Assembly: GCF_020037125.1 (NCBI RefSeq)
Contig: NZ_JAIQDG010000039.1
Coordinates: 1-64,000 of the forward strand
DNA: 64,000 bases
Direction: 5' to 3'
Origin: Myxococcus sp. RHSTA-1-4
GTDB taxonomy: Bacteria > Myxococcota > Myxococcia > Myxococcales > Myxococcaceae
Positions 35,722-43,853 of this stretch are shown one piece after another. Position 1 is the first letter of the stretch. The number at the start of each line of letters is the position of its first letter. Both the position numbers and the translations under genes were made by a program. The notes under the pieces were generated by a model. That model worked only from the letters and a program-made list of their open reading frames with translations, did no database searches and was not told the DNA's origin.

Positions 35722-36174
35722 TCATGGCGGGCAGGGACACGCCGGCCGCTGGATGACGCTTCCCTTGGCACGGCGGAACCGCTCCCCGCACCGCCGACAA
35801 CGCAGCACGTCCGGGGAGGGCGCGACCTCCGCCAGGTGCCCGGCGGAGTGCCCCTCTTCACCAGGACGCGGGACGACGTAGAGCCCCGCGGCGCGGCGCT
35901 CTTCACGGTCCGCGTCGCGGGCCTCGCGGACCATCGCGGCGAGCTGCTCAGCGGGGCACGTGAGGCACCGCCAGAGGTGCCCGCTTCCGGCCCGGTGCGA
36001 GCGGCACACCGGGCGAAAGCACACCGCGCAGTGGCGCCAGCACCAGGCGCCGCACGCATCGAACCGGCAACGGCGAGCCTGGGGACGCGGGCAGTAGGCC
36101 ACGGGGTCAGAGGGGACACAGGCGGGGCGGGATTGCGCCGCTTGCAGAGGAGTGGGCAGGCGCCTTACTCTCAC
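35722..36174 (-). CDS. Cys-rich zinc-finger protein at the right end of the element
   Basis: 150 residues from a GTG at 36174; the adjoining GGAGG is too close for an ideal start, so a later start is possible. Cys/His pairs are dense: ACGAWCWRHCAVCFRPVC (a RING/FYVE-like spacing), CLTCP, and a C-terminal ribbon CRRCGERF...CPCP. Convergent with the preceding gene (15 bp apart). Unknown role; perhaps a regulator expressed in the lysogen, as it is one of only two minus-strand genes of the element. Confidence 0.6.
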   Translation of the reverse strand: MRVRRLPTPLQAAQSRPACVPSDPVAYCPRPQARRCRFDACGAWCWRHCAVCFRPVCRSHRAGSGHLWRCLTCPAEQLAAMVREARDADREERRAAGLYVVPRPGEEGHSAGHLAEVAPSPDVLRCRRCGERFRRAKGSVIQRPACPCPP

Positions 36175-36197
36175 CTCCGCTCGCCCGCAAAAAGGGC

Positions 36198-36232
36198 GGG
36201 CCCGGTGAGTGTTGGAGCACTCGCCCGGGCCC
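36198..36232 (-). terminator. Strong hairpin near the right end of the element
   Basis: GGGCCCGG...GAGTG pairs with CACTC...CCGGGCCC around a short loop, with one internal mismatch. On the minus strand it is followed by GCCC then TTTTT, so it reads as a terminator for transcripts entering from the chromosome on the right, just before the Cys-rich gene. The stretch 36233-36434 holds nothing else that I recognise. Confidence 0.5.
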
Positions 36233-36434
36233 TAGGCACGTCAGGTGTTCTCAGGCACCTGCGGCATGTCGGTGGTTCCGCGTTTCTCAGCGTGGGCCGC
36301 GCGGCAGAGGCCCCGGAACCGGAAGCTTTGAGTGTCGCCGCTCCAAGGGCGCGTTGTAGCGACTCGGCCTGACGGCCGGGGCGAAACGGGTGCGCCGTGC
36401 GAGTGCGAAACGGACAGCGACGCTACTGCATAAG

Positions 36435-36462
36435 GCGACAGAACACAACCGTTATCGGACAT
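36435..36462 (-). other. Half dif-like site (right junction of the element)
   Basis: Minus strand: XerC-type arm ATGTCCGATAA (36452-36462), spacer CGGTTG, then TGTTCTGTCGC, which does not resemble a XerD arm. The XerC arm differs by one base from that of the left junction. This is the pattern expected when a circular element with a good XerC arm but degenerate XerD arm recombines into dif: the chromosomal XerC arm ends up here. Confidence 0.75.
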
Positions 36463-36696
36463 TCCGACAGAGGGAGGCCAGGGGAGTTCGGGCCACCGCC
36501 GGCTCGGTTCCGGAGCTGCTCCTGGCGTGGCCTGCGGAGCCCCACGGCGGCGGTTCGCGGGACCGGACTCCCCTGATGCTGGAACCCTGCTGATGGCTGC
36601 CCGCGTTTCGTGCTGGGCAGTTCGCCTGAGGCTCGGTTGCCTGCATGGCAGTCCGTGCTTTCCGGAGCCCCTTCCGGCGCATACCGTGGCCGCCCC

Positions 36697-37239
36697 ATGC
36701 GTTTCGTTCGCTTTGGATTCGCCGTGGTCGTCTGCTGTGGAGCCCTCGTCCTGACCGGCTGTCCCGACAAGCCCGCGGCCACGACCGACGCCGGCACGGC
36801 CGAGACCGCCCAGGCCCCTACGATGCCTCCGCCCGCGCGGTTCTCGCTCAGTTACCAGGCCCCCGATGCGGGCCTGGTCGAGATCTCACTCGCCCCCGAC
36901 GAAAAGCCGCTCATCGAGGCTACGTCGGTGCTTGAGCTCCGCAGTACTCCCGGGCTCCGGAACTACCGGGTCCGGCTGTTCGATGAGGCCGAACGCGCGA
37001 TGGTCTCCGACGATGACGTCGAGGAATCCGAGTCCGGGCTCGTCTACCGCATCAACCTTCCTCAGCCGCTCAAGACCGGCTTCGAATACACCCTGGTCGT
37101 CGACGCCCAGACCGGCTCGGCCTTTACCGACTCCTTGGGCCGCGAGGTCGAGGAACTCCGGACCACGTTCCAGATCGCCGGCGAGAAGGAAAAGCCGGCT
37201 CCGCCGCCTCCGCCCGCCAAGAAGAAAAAGCGTAAGTAG
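36697..37239 (+). CDS. Putative lipoprotein with C-terminal Lys tail
   Basis: 180 residues from the ATG at 36697. Signal ending in the lipobox LTGC (Cys ~22), a Pro/Ala/Thr linker, an Ig-like beta domain (RFSLSYQAPDAGLVEISL to YTLVVDAQTGSAF, perhaps SbsA-Ig-like) and a tail of Pro followed by KKKKRK. First host gene to the right of the element. Probably an outer-membrane or periplasmic lipoprotein; function unknown. Confidence 0.75.
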   Translation: MRFVRFGFAVVVCCGALVLTGCPDKPAATTDAGTAETAQAPTMPPPARFSLSYQAPDAGLVEISLAPDEKPLIEATSVLELRSTPGLRNYRVRLFDEAERAMVSDDDVEESESGLVYRINLPQPLKTGFEYTLVVDAQTGSAFTDSLGREVEELRTTFQIAGEKEKPAPPPPPAKKKKRK

Positions 37240-37349
37240 CTGGCCGGATGCGCCCCTCTGGGCCATTCAGCCGGACTCCCCGCGCGAGTCATCAGAGCGC
37301 CCGGGCTCGGGCGACGCCCTCTGGTAAGTCCCCGAAAACGGCCTGCGGA

Positions 37350-37521
37350 CATTCATGAATGTTCCTGGGCGCACTGCTGGGGCCACGGGAATGTTCTTTG
37401 GAGGGAAAAGAATATTCTCGGATGTTGGTTGGTCGTGCCGGAATATTCCTGTGTGCCTCCGCAGTCTCCGGAAATGTTCTTTTGATCATGAGAATGTTCT
37501 TTGGGGCGAAAAGAATGTTCT
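37350..37521. repeat. Helically phased array of GAATRTTC boxes
   Basis: Boxes start at 37357, 37389, 37410, 37441, ~37472 (one base longer), 37492 and 37513. Intervals are 32, 21, 31, 31, 20 and 21 bp, all two or three helical turns. The first sits in a 14-bp perfect palindrome (37350-37363). A 30-bp unit recurs at 37389-37418 and 37492-37521 with ~27 identities. It occupies the 330-bp gap between two convergent genes, so an ordinary promoter role is unlikely. Confidence 0.75.
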
Positions 37522-37569
37522 TGGGCGCCCTTCCGGATCAGCCCAGGTCTCCTGTGGGCCCTGGGGCAT

Positions 37570-38043
37570 CTATAGCCTGTCGAGCCACGCCCTTTGCGCC
37601 AGGGTATCCGGAACGGGGCAACCGCGGACCTTCTCGATCTGGCGCCAGGCCTCATCAGAGGGCACTCCGCTCAGCCGCAGCAACGAGGCGGCGAACAGGC
37701 AGGAGCGGCCAATTCCCATCCTGCAATGTGCCGCTACCGCCGCCCCGTCCTCGACACGCTTGGCGAGCCGGGCCAGTACAGGGCGCACCTGCTCCACGTC
37801 CGGCACGTCTCGGTCAGGAACCGGGAGTGAGACGAACTCCAGACCGACGCGGGCCGCTGTTTCCGCCTCCCGAGTGAGCTCGAGCGCCTCCTCTTCATCC
37901 GCGCAGAGCATCGACGCCAGGACATCGAAGCCGTCTGCGCGGAGGGCGGCGAGTTCATCCGCCAGCCAGTCTCCGCCGCGGGGCCTGCCGACGACAGCAA
38001 CGCGCCCCCGCCCGATCGGGACGGGGAAGATGCGACGCAACAT
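37570..38043 (-). CDS. Dual-specificity/tyrosine phosphatase-like protein
   Basis: 157 residues from the ATG at 38043, preceded by AGGGGG; longer starts are disfavoured. The active-site loop HCRMGIGRS (CX5R, nucleophile Cys) is intact, with an upstream candidate general-acid Asp in PVPDRDVPD. Family members dephosphorylate Tyr or Ser/Thr in proteins, or sometimes nucleotides and phosphoinositides; the substrate is unknown. Cytoplasmic, no signal. Minus-strand, 100 bp downstream of the DUF3014 gene. Confidence 0.85.
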   Translation of the reverse strand: MLRRIFPVPIGRGRVAVVGRPRGGDWLADELAALRADGFDVLASMLCADEEEALELTREAETAARVGLEFVSLPVPDRDVPDVEQVRPVLARLAKRVEDGAAVAAHCRMGIGRSCLFAASLLRLSGVPSDEAWRQIEKVRGCPVPDTLAQRAWLDRL

Positions 38044-38143
38044 ATGAATTCCCCCTTCGAAGTTGCGCGTCTCCGTGACGCGCTGAAGTCTCTGTCGCGG
38101 TAGTGCCATGGCGCCCGCGTCCGCCTCCGAAGGGGCCGCGCTG

Positions 38144-38959
38144 TCAGCGCTCCGCCACGGGCGGCAGCCCCAGGGCGCTCTGCAGCTCCCGGAGCTTGCC
38201 CTGGATGATTCGCATGTTCTGCGGCCCCATGCGCAGCAGGTGCTTCTGGGCGGCGCTCAAGCCCTCCAGTTCCGGCGAGGCATAGGCGTACAGCGCCCCC
38301 CGGGGCTCCACCTCCACCGCCCCCTCCTGAACCGGAACGGCCAGCAGGTGCTGGATGGCCCGGCTGAACGTCCCGTCGAACGTCTGTGCCGGCGGCGCAA
38401 TCTCCCGGTGGGCCTGGTCGATCAGCGGCTTCAGCTCGCGGTACACGCTGCCCGCCGCCTGGGCATCCAGCGACCCGAACACCCGCGCCACCGTGTCGTA
38501 CCGCGCGTAGCTCCGCGGTTCGATGGTCGTCTTGCCCTTTGCCCCGGCCACCTCGAAGCCCCCGGCCGGAGCCAGGAAACCCAGGACCATTCGCGGGCTG
38601 GCGCCTTCCGCGACGTTGTTCACCGCCGCCGTGAAGCGCCGGACCAGGTCCTTCTCCTGCAGCCACTTCGCGAACTCGGGCTCACTCGATAGCCGGCCCA
38701 CCGAATCCCGCACCCGGCCATCGCTCTCCGGGAGAGAAACCTCCGGCGGCGGCGCCTCGGCCAGTCCCGCGTCCACCACGGGCGTGGCGGTGACCTCGGG
38801 CGGACGCGCCTCCTCCTGCCGCCGGAGTCCGAAGTACGAGGCAATCAGGGCCAGTCCCGCGAGGCCCAGGACCACGATCAGCGTCTTCGCGCGGTTGCCT
38901 CCCGGAGACGGCGGCGTCGGCGGGACACCTGGGGACGGCGGGTTCATCGGTTCGCTCAT
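38144..38959 (-). CDS. DUF3014 membrane-anchored protein
   Basis: 271 residues. Pro-rich cytoplasmic start, one membrane helix (~res 25-45, TLIVVLGLAGLALIASYFGL), then a periplasmic domain matching DUF3014 (SVGRLSSEPEFAKWL, RRFTAAVNNVAEG, YRELKPLIDQAHREI). The family is common in proteobacteria without known biochemical function. No lipobox or catalytic motif. Confidence 0.85.
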   Translation of the reverse strand: MSEPMNPPSPGVPPTPPSPGGNRAKTLIVVLGLAGLALIASYFGLRRQEEARPPEVTATPVVDAGLAEAPPPEVSLPESDGRVRDSVGRLSSEPEFAKWLQEKDLVRRFTAAVNNVAEGASPRMVLGFLAPAGGFEVAGAKGKTTIEPRSYARYDTVARVFGSLDAQAAGSVYRELKPLIDQAHREIAPPAQTFDGTFSRAIQHLLAVPVQEGAVEVEPRGALYAYASPELEGLSAAQKHLLRMGPQNMRIIQGKLRELQSALGLPPVAER

Positions 38960-39078
38960 GCGTTCCTCCGGTCGTGAACGCTACAAGCTACAAACGGACC
39001 CTCGACGCATTCCATGGGCTCACCGCGGATCGGCCCCACGGGTGTTCAACGTCGGAACCCCAGCGCCCTACCCGCTCC

Positions 39079-39963
39079 TCAGGCGTCCTGCTCCATGGCC
39101 CGCACCCTCGCGAGCGTCTCCAAATCCCTCTCGGTGGGGCCCAGCTCCAGGATGATCCGGCTCACGTCGTAGAGCACGTCACCGCGCTCGAACACGGGCA
39201 GCCGGGGGACGTCCTGATTCAAATCGTCCGCGCCCCGGTTGTACGCCACGTCCATCAGCGTCCGGAGCTGGAAGGAGTCGTAGAGGTTGTACTCCACCAG
39301 GAACCTCAGCGCCTCCACGTCCCCGCGGCGCTGGTAGGCCCGCCACAGCAGCACCGCGTCGTACCCGTTGACGCCCTTCAGGTGCGGCGGCCGCTCGGCG
39401 CCAATCTTCGCTTCAATCTCCTTCAGCCCGCCGCCCATCCCCAGCCGCCGCGTCACGAAGCGCAGGTCGATGTGCGCGTCCGGCAGCGGGAAGCGCCCCG
39501 GCCCGAAGTAGTCCCGCAGCACCGGTACATCGAAGACCGAGCCGTTGAACGTCACCCACAGCCGCCGCGCCGCCATCGCCTCCGGCAGCGCGTCCATGTT
39601 CCGGCCCTGGATGAACACCTGCAGCCCGCCAGCCTGGTCGAACAGGCTCACCACCGTGGGCGCCTGCGCGTCCCTCCCGTCCGTCTCGATGTCGAAGTAG
39701 ACGGCGTCGTTCTGGAACTCGGGGTACAGCCGCCAGTGCTCCCGGGGCGGAAGCAGCTCCGTCAGCTTGCGCAGATCCCTCCGCGCCAGCGCGTCACGGG
39801 CCTGGGCGATGCGCTCGCGGGCGATGTCGTCCGTCTTCTTGCTGATGGCCACCCCGGTGCCGGCGGCCGGGAAGTCGTCCCAGGTCTTGATGCCCCGCGC
39901 CCACAGGTCCTTCTCCCTCCAGGGGCCCACGCCGGGGATGTGCTGGAACGTGCGCTGCAGCAT
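39079..39963 (-). CDS. RNase H-fold (DEDD, YprB-type) exonuclease
   Basis: 294 residues from the ATG at 39963, which overlaps the mutT-like stop (TGATG). Exonuclease signature in order: YFDIETDG (DxE), TFNGSVFDVPVL, HIDLRFVTRRLG and a late NLYD. An N-terminal helix-hairpin-like region (HIPGVGPWREKDLW) may bind DNA. Predicted single-strand 3'-5' exonuclease of unknown physiological role. Last gene of the minus-strand run from rnc. Confidence 0.85.
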   Translation of the reverse strand: MLQRTFQHIPGVGPWREKDLWARGIKTWDDFPAAGTGVAISKKTDDIARERIAQARDALARRDLRKLTELLPPREHWRLYPEFQNDAVYFDIETDGRDAQAPTVVSLFDQAGGLQVFIQGRNMDALPEAMAARRLWVTFNGSVFDVPVLRDYFGPGRFPLPDAHIDLRFVTRRLGMGGGLKEIEAKIGAERPPHLKGVNGYDAVLLWRAYQRRGDVEALRFLVEYNLYDSFQLRTLMDVAYNRGADDLNQDVPRLPVFERGDVLYDVSRIILELGPTERDLETLARVRAMEQDA

Positions 39964-40391
39964 CAATCGAGCGAGCCCAGCCTTCCCGCCACCAGGTCGT
40001 CCAGCAGCGGGATGTCCGCCTCGCAGAACGGCAGGGCCTGCATCTCCGCCGGCGTGTGGAACGCCAGCGCATTCGCTCCCAGGGGCCTGGGCTCACCGGA
40101 CACCAGCCGCGCCGCGTAGAGCACCAGCTCCACCGTGAGGTCCGGGTACCTGTGCCGGCCTTCCCACAGCCGCTTGCCCACGGCGAGCTCCACGTCCAGC
40201 TCCTCGCGGCACTCGCGGGCCAGGGCGGCCTCGTCCGTCTCGCCCTTCTCCACCTTGCCGCCGGGGAACTCCCACAGCAGGGCCCGGCTTCCGCCGGGGA
40301 GCCGCTGCTGCACCAGGAACCGGTTGCCGTCCTCGGGCTTCGGAATCAGTGCCGCGACGACGCGGACCGTTCGGGTCGCCACCACCGTCAC
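39963..40391 (-). CDS. MutT-like Nudix hydrolase
   Basis: 142 residues from the GTG at 40391, overlapping the bamB-like stop (GTGA). Nudix box GGKVEKGETDEAALARECRE then ELDVEL: catalytic REUxEE is present, with Asp in place of the usual Gly near the end. Resembles 8-oxo-dGTPase MutT (WEFPGGKVE, HRYPDLTVEL). Probably sanitises oxidised nucleotides. Confidence 0.9.
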   Translation of the reverse strand: MTVVATRTVRVVAALIPKPEDGNRFLVQQRLPGGSRALLWEFPGGKVEKGETDEAALARECREELDVELAVGKRLWEGRHRYPDLTVELVLYAARLVSGEPRPLGANALAFHTPAEMQALPFCEADIPLLDDLVAGRLGSLD

Positions 40392-41551
40392 CCGCGAATC
40401 CCGTTCACGTCCAGGGCGTACAGGTAGCCGTTGTTGGACAGCACGAACACCTGCTTGCCCCGCACGAAGGGCGTGGCGGTGATGCCGTCGCCCGGGTTCC
40501 ACGCCACCCGGGACTTGCCCGTCTTCGGGTCCAGGAACAGCAGCGAGCGCTGGATGGGCACGAGCAGCATTCCCTGGGCGAACACGGGGGCGAAGGCCGC
40601 CCGTTCCCCCAGGGGGAGCGACCAGAGGAGCCGCCCGCTGTCGCTCAGGTAGGCGTCCACCCGGCCATCACCCGAGGCGAAGAGCAACTGCCCCCGCGAG
40701 AGCAGCGACGTCACGCCGCCCACGGCCGTGTTCCACACCATGTCGCCCGTCTCCGCCTCCAGGGCGAAGATGCCGCTCTTGTACGAGGCCACGTACAGCC
40801 GCCCGGCCTCGTCGATGGCCGGCTGGGTGTCCACGTCCAGGAACTCGGTGCCGCCGCCAGACAGCGACTTCTCCCAGGTGACGCTGCCATCCGACAGGCT
40901 CAGCGCCACCACGAAGCCGTCCGAGAAGCCGACGTAGGCGGCGTCCTCGCGCACCAGCGGCGTGGAGGCGCCACGGACGGTGAAGCCCGGCGGCGGGTCC
41001 CTCCGGTACTGCCAGGCCCACACGCCATCCGCGGCCTTCACGGCGAAGAGCGTGTCGCTCTCCGAGGCTACCAGCACCAGGCCGTTGGCCAGCACGGGCA
41101 CCGTCGCCAGCGACTCGCCCGCCGTGTACTTCCACTTCACGTCACCCGTGGCCGAGTCCAGCGCGTACAGCACGCCGTCACCGCCCGGCACGTAGGCGAT
41201 GCCCTCGCTCACCCGGGCTCCCGCGTTGAAGCGGATGGCCGTGCGGAAGGACCACTTCACCTTGCCGTCCGCCCCCACGGCGCGGACATAGCCGTCCCGC
41301 GTGAGCGCGATGACGTGCTTGTTGTCCGCGTCGTAGGCCGGAGTCGCGACCTCGCGCGGCGCGTACTCCAGCAGGCCCGGCGGGGCCAGCGGCGCCCACC
41401 AGTTCACCGAGAAGTAGTCCACCGGCGGGTGCGTGGGGCCCCGGGGAATCTCCGGGTTCGTGTAGTACTGCGTCCTACCGCAGCCGCCCAGAAGCCCCAC
41501 CGACGCGGCGCCGACCAGCCAACGCTTCCAGCTCACGAGCCCCTTCTTCAT
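40388..41551 (-). CDS. bamB: BamB-like PQQ/WD40 beta-propeller lipoprotein
   Basis: 387 residues. Lipobox LLGGC at the signal end. Seven or so PQQ-like blades follow (GVLYALDSATGDVKWKY, GIFALEAETGDMVW, YLYALDVNG). BamB is the outer-membrane lipoprotein that assists the BamA beta-barrel machine. The neighbourhood yfgM-like/bamB/der matches the E. coli gene order, which strengthens the call over generic PQQ proteins. Confidence 0.85.
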   Translation of the reverse strand: MKKGLVSWKRWLVGAASVGLLGGCGRTQYYTNPEIPRGPTHPPVDYFSVNWWAPLAPPGLLEYAPREVATPAYDADNKHVIALTRDGYVRAVGADGKVKWSFRTAIRFNAGARVSEGIAYVPGGDGVLYALDSATGDVKWKYTAGESLATVPVLANGLVLVASESDTLFAVKAADGVWAWQYRRDPPPGFTVRGASTPLVREDAAYVGFSDGFVVALSLSDGSVTWEKSLSGGGTEFLDVDTQPAIDEAGRLYVASYKSGIFALEAETGDMVWNTAVGGVTSLLSRGQLLFASGDGRVDAYLSDSGRLLWSLPLGERAAFAPVFAQGMLLVPIQRSLLFLDPKTGKSRVAWNPGDGITATPFVRGKQVFVLSNNGYLYALDVNGIRG

Positions 41552-41562
41552 AACGTGCGTGC

Positions 41563-42369
41563 CTACCCCGCGTCCTGGCCGGTGGTGGCCGCCGCGGGCT
41601 GCGCCGGGGCGGGAACCTTCACGCCCTCGGAGGCGAGCACCGCCAGCCGCTCACTGGCCATCCGCGCCGCCGCGGTGTTGGGATGGTCCGTGGAGATCTT
41701 CGAGAGGACCTGCGCCGCCTCCTCCTTCTTGCCCTGGAGGATGAGCATGCGGCCCTTGTGGTAGGCGCCCATGCCGGCCAGGAACTCGCCGCCGCTGGCC
41801 GCGTCCATCTGCTCGAAGGCCTTGATGGCGCCGTCGTAGTTCTTCTGGGCCTCGAGCGCGTAGCCCTGCCCCTCCAGCGCGCCGGCGCGGAGCGGCTCGT
41901 TCTGGGGCGCGTCCTTCAGGAAGGCCGCGAAGGAAGCCTCGGCCTCCGGGTGCTGGCCGAGCCGGAACTGGGCCTCGCCCAGCGTCAGGGCCGCCGTCGC
42001 GGCCGAGCGGGTGCCGCCGTGCTCCTTGCGGAAGTCGGTGAGCGCCTTCACCAGCGCCTCGTCACGCTCCTTCACCGTCTTGAAGGGGGGCTCGGTGTCT
42101 CCGGGCTGCGCGGGCTCCACGCCCTCCACCGGGCGCTCCAGGACGGTGAGCGCCTGGCCCAGCGCCTGGGCGGCCTTCTCCTCGCCACGCTTGGACACCT
42201 CGTTGGCGATGGCCACGCCCAGGCCGCCGACGATCACCACGGCCACGCCGATGCCGATGATCTTCTGCCGCTGGGCGAGCCAGTCGCTCGCCTCCGCGCC
42301 AACCTTCTGGAAGCTGTCCGGCGCACGGAGCTCCTGCTGGCGCATCTTCTCGGTCTTGGTTCCGGCCAC
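41563..42369 (-). CDS. YfgM-like TPR membrane protein
   Basis: 268 residues from the GTG at 42369, preceded by AGAGG. Cytoplasmic N-terminus, one membrane helix (IIGIGVAVVIVGGLGVAI), then TPR repeats (TLGEAQFRLGQHPEAEASF, GYALEAQKNYDGAIKAF) and a Pro/Ala tail. In E. coli yfgM, bamB and der are contiguous; YfgM links the Sec translocon with periplasmic chaperones. The role is inferred from that synteny. Confidence 0.8.
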   Translation of the reverse strand: MAGTKTEKMRQQELRAPDSFQKVGAEASDWLAQRQKIIGIGVAVVIVGGLGVAIANEVSKRGEEKAAQALGQALTVLERPVEGVEPAQPGDTEPPFKTVKERDEALVKALTDFRKEHGGTRSAATAALTLGEAQFRLGQHPEAEASFAAFLKDAPQNEPLRAGALEGQGYALEAQKNYDGAIKAFEQMDAASGGEFLAGMGAYHKGRMLILQGKKEEAAQVLSKISTDHPNTAAARMASERLAVLASEGVKVPAPAQPAAATTGQDAG

Positions 42370-42472
42370 GTCTGGCAACCTCTCTCGTCGCTTCGGTGCT
42401 GTACCCCGACAAAGGGGGAAAGAGCGGCGCACTGTATGGAGCGCACGCCGCGAGTGTCAACGCACGGACGCT

Positions 42473-43852
42473 TCAGCGCTTCCCCTGGAGGTGCGGCTTC
42501 TTGCGGGCCTCCCGCTTGGCCTTTCCGGGGCGCTCCCGGAAGTGGAGGCGGATGGGCACCCGCAGGTCGAAGGTCTTCCGGATCTGGTTGGTGATGTACC
42601 GCTTGTACATGTCCGGGACCTCCTCGGGGTGGTTGCACATCAGCGCGAAGGTCGGAGGCGCCGCGGCCACCTGGGAGATGTAGTACAGGCGCAGGGGCTT
42701 GCCCCGGACGATGGGGGCCGGGTGGTTGTCCACCATGTGCTCCAGCAGCCGGTTGAGCTGGGGGGTGGGCGCCCGGAAGCGGAACTGCTGGGCCAGCTCC
42801 ACCGCCACGTCCACCACCTTCTCCACCTTGGAGCCCGTCAGCGCGGACGTGAAGAGGATGGGCGCGTAGCCCACGAACTTCAGCGCGTACTTGAGGGACT
42901 CGCGGTACGTCTCCTGCCGGCGCTGGTCCGCGCCCACCAGGTCCCACTTGTTCACCACGATGACCAGGGCCCGGCCGCGCTCCTCCGCGAGCCCCGCCAG
43001 CTTGGCGTCCTGGTCCACCGCCGGCTCCGTGGCGTCCATCAGCAGCACCGCCACGTCGCTGCGCTCCATCACCTTCAGCGCCGCCACCACCGAGTACTGC
43101 TCCACGCGGTGGGCAATGGTCTTCTTGCGCCGGATGCCCGCCGTGTCCGTGAGGATCAGCTTGTGGTCCTTGTACGTCAGCGGCGAGTCCACCGGATCCC
43201 GCGTGGTGCCCGCCACCTCGCTGGCCACCACCCGCTTCTCCTTCAGGATGGCGTTGACCAGGGTGCTCTTGCCCACGTTGGGCCGGCCGATGATGGCCAC
43301 GCGGATGACGCCGTCGTCCGGAGGCGCCTCGGCGCCCTCGTCCTCCTCCTTCGGAGGGAGCTTCGCCACGACTTCGTCGAACAGGCCGGGCACGCCCAGG
43401 CCGTGCTCGGCGGACATGGGCTGCACCTCGCCCAGGCCCATCTTGTAGAACTCGGCGGCAAGCGCCTGCATCTGCCCGGACGTGTTGTCCAGCTTGTTGG
43501 CGGCCACCACCACGGGCTTGCCGCTCTTGCGCAGGTAGGACGCCACCGCGTCGTCCGCGGGGGTGATGCCCTCGCGCCCGTCGACGACGAAGATGATGAC
43601 GTCGCACTCCTCCACCGCGAGCTGGGCCTGCTCCCTCACCTGCTGGAGCAGCGTGTCCTTCTCGCCGGGGACGAAGCCGCCGGTGTCGATGAACGTGAAG
43701 GTCCGGCCCTCCCACTGCGCGTCCGCGTAGTGGCGATCCCGCGTCACGCCCGGCAGGTCCTCCACCAGCGCGAGGCGCTTGCCGACCAGCCGGTTGAACA
43801 GCGTGCTCTTGCCCACGTTGGGGCGTCCGACAATCGCTACGAGGGGCTTCAT
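42473..43852 (-). CDS. der: Ribosome-assembly GTPase Der (EngA)
   Basis: 459 residues from the ATG at 43852, one base after the era stop. Two tandem GTPase domains, each with GRPNVGKSTL (first near res 8, second near 195), DTGGF/DTAGI and NKLD/NKWD motifs, then a C-terminal KH-like domain and a basic tail. Acts in maturation of the 50S ribosomal subunit. Confidence 0.97.
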   Translation of the reverse strand: MKPLVAIVGRPNVGKSTLFNRLVGKRLALVEDLPGVTRDRHYADAQWEGRTFTFIDTGGFVPGEKDTLLQQVREQAQLAVEECDVIIFVVDGREGITPADDAVASYLRKSGKPVVVAANKLDNTSGQMQALAAEFYKMGLGEVQPMSAEHGLGVPGLFDEVVAKLPPKEEDEGAEAPPDDGVIRVAIIGRPNVGKSTLVNAILKEKRVVASEVAGTTRDPVDSPLTYKDHKLILTDTAGIRRKKTIAHRVEQYSVVAALKVMERSDVAVLLMDATEPAVDQDAKLAGLAEERGRALVIVVNKWDLVGADQRRQETYRESLKYALKFVGYAPILFTSALTGSKVEKVVDVAVELAQQFRFRAPTPQLNRLLEHMVDNHPAPIVRGKPLRLYYISQVAAAPPTFALMCNHPEEVPDMYKRYITNQIRKTFDLRVPIRLHFRERPGKAKREARKKPHLQGKR

Positions 43853-43853
43853 C

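Larger units (their letters stand above)
18857..36451 (+). mobile_element. 17.6-kb integrase-less element, putative tailless membrane-containing prophage
   Basis: Bounded by XerC arms at 18857-18867 and 36452-36462 (TTATCGGACGT and TTATCGGACAT). The contents are an early operon of small overlapping genes, an HUH rolling-circle initiator, one opposite-strand HTH gene, and a late operon with an FtsK/HerA ATPase, a capsid candidate, a GH19 lysin, a fibre-like protein and many membrane proteins. No integrase, terminase, portal, tail or conjugation gene is visible. This resembles PM2, FLiP or tectivirus-like viruses in layout, with lysogeny by host XerCD. The element class is inferred, not proven. 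Confidence 0.7.

Noticed and set aside
18857-36451. Tailed prophage or integrative conjugative element
   Set aside because: No large terminase, portal, tape measure, baseplate, relaxase-coupling or type IV secretion genes are visible.
36241-36462. A 73-codon minus-strand frame ending near the right edge hairpin
   Set aside because: Its ATG is simply the host XerC arm sequence; no ribosome site or family; it would span the element-chromosome junction.
37350-37521. CRISPR-like array
   Set aside because: Boxes are only 8 bp, intervals vary between two and three helical turns, and no cas genes are nearby.
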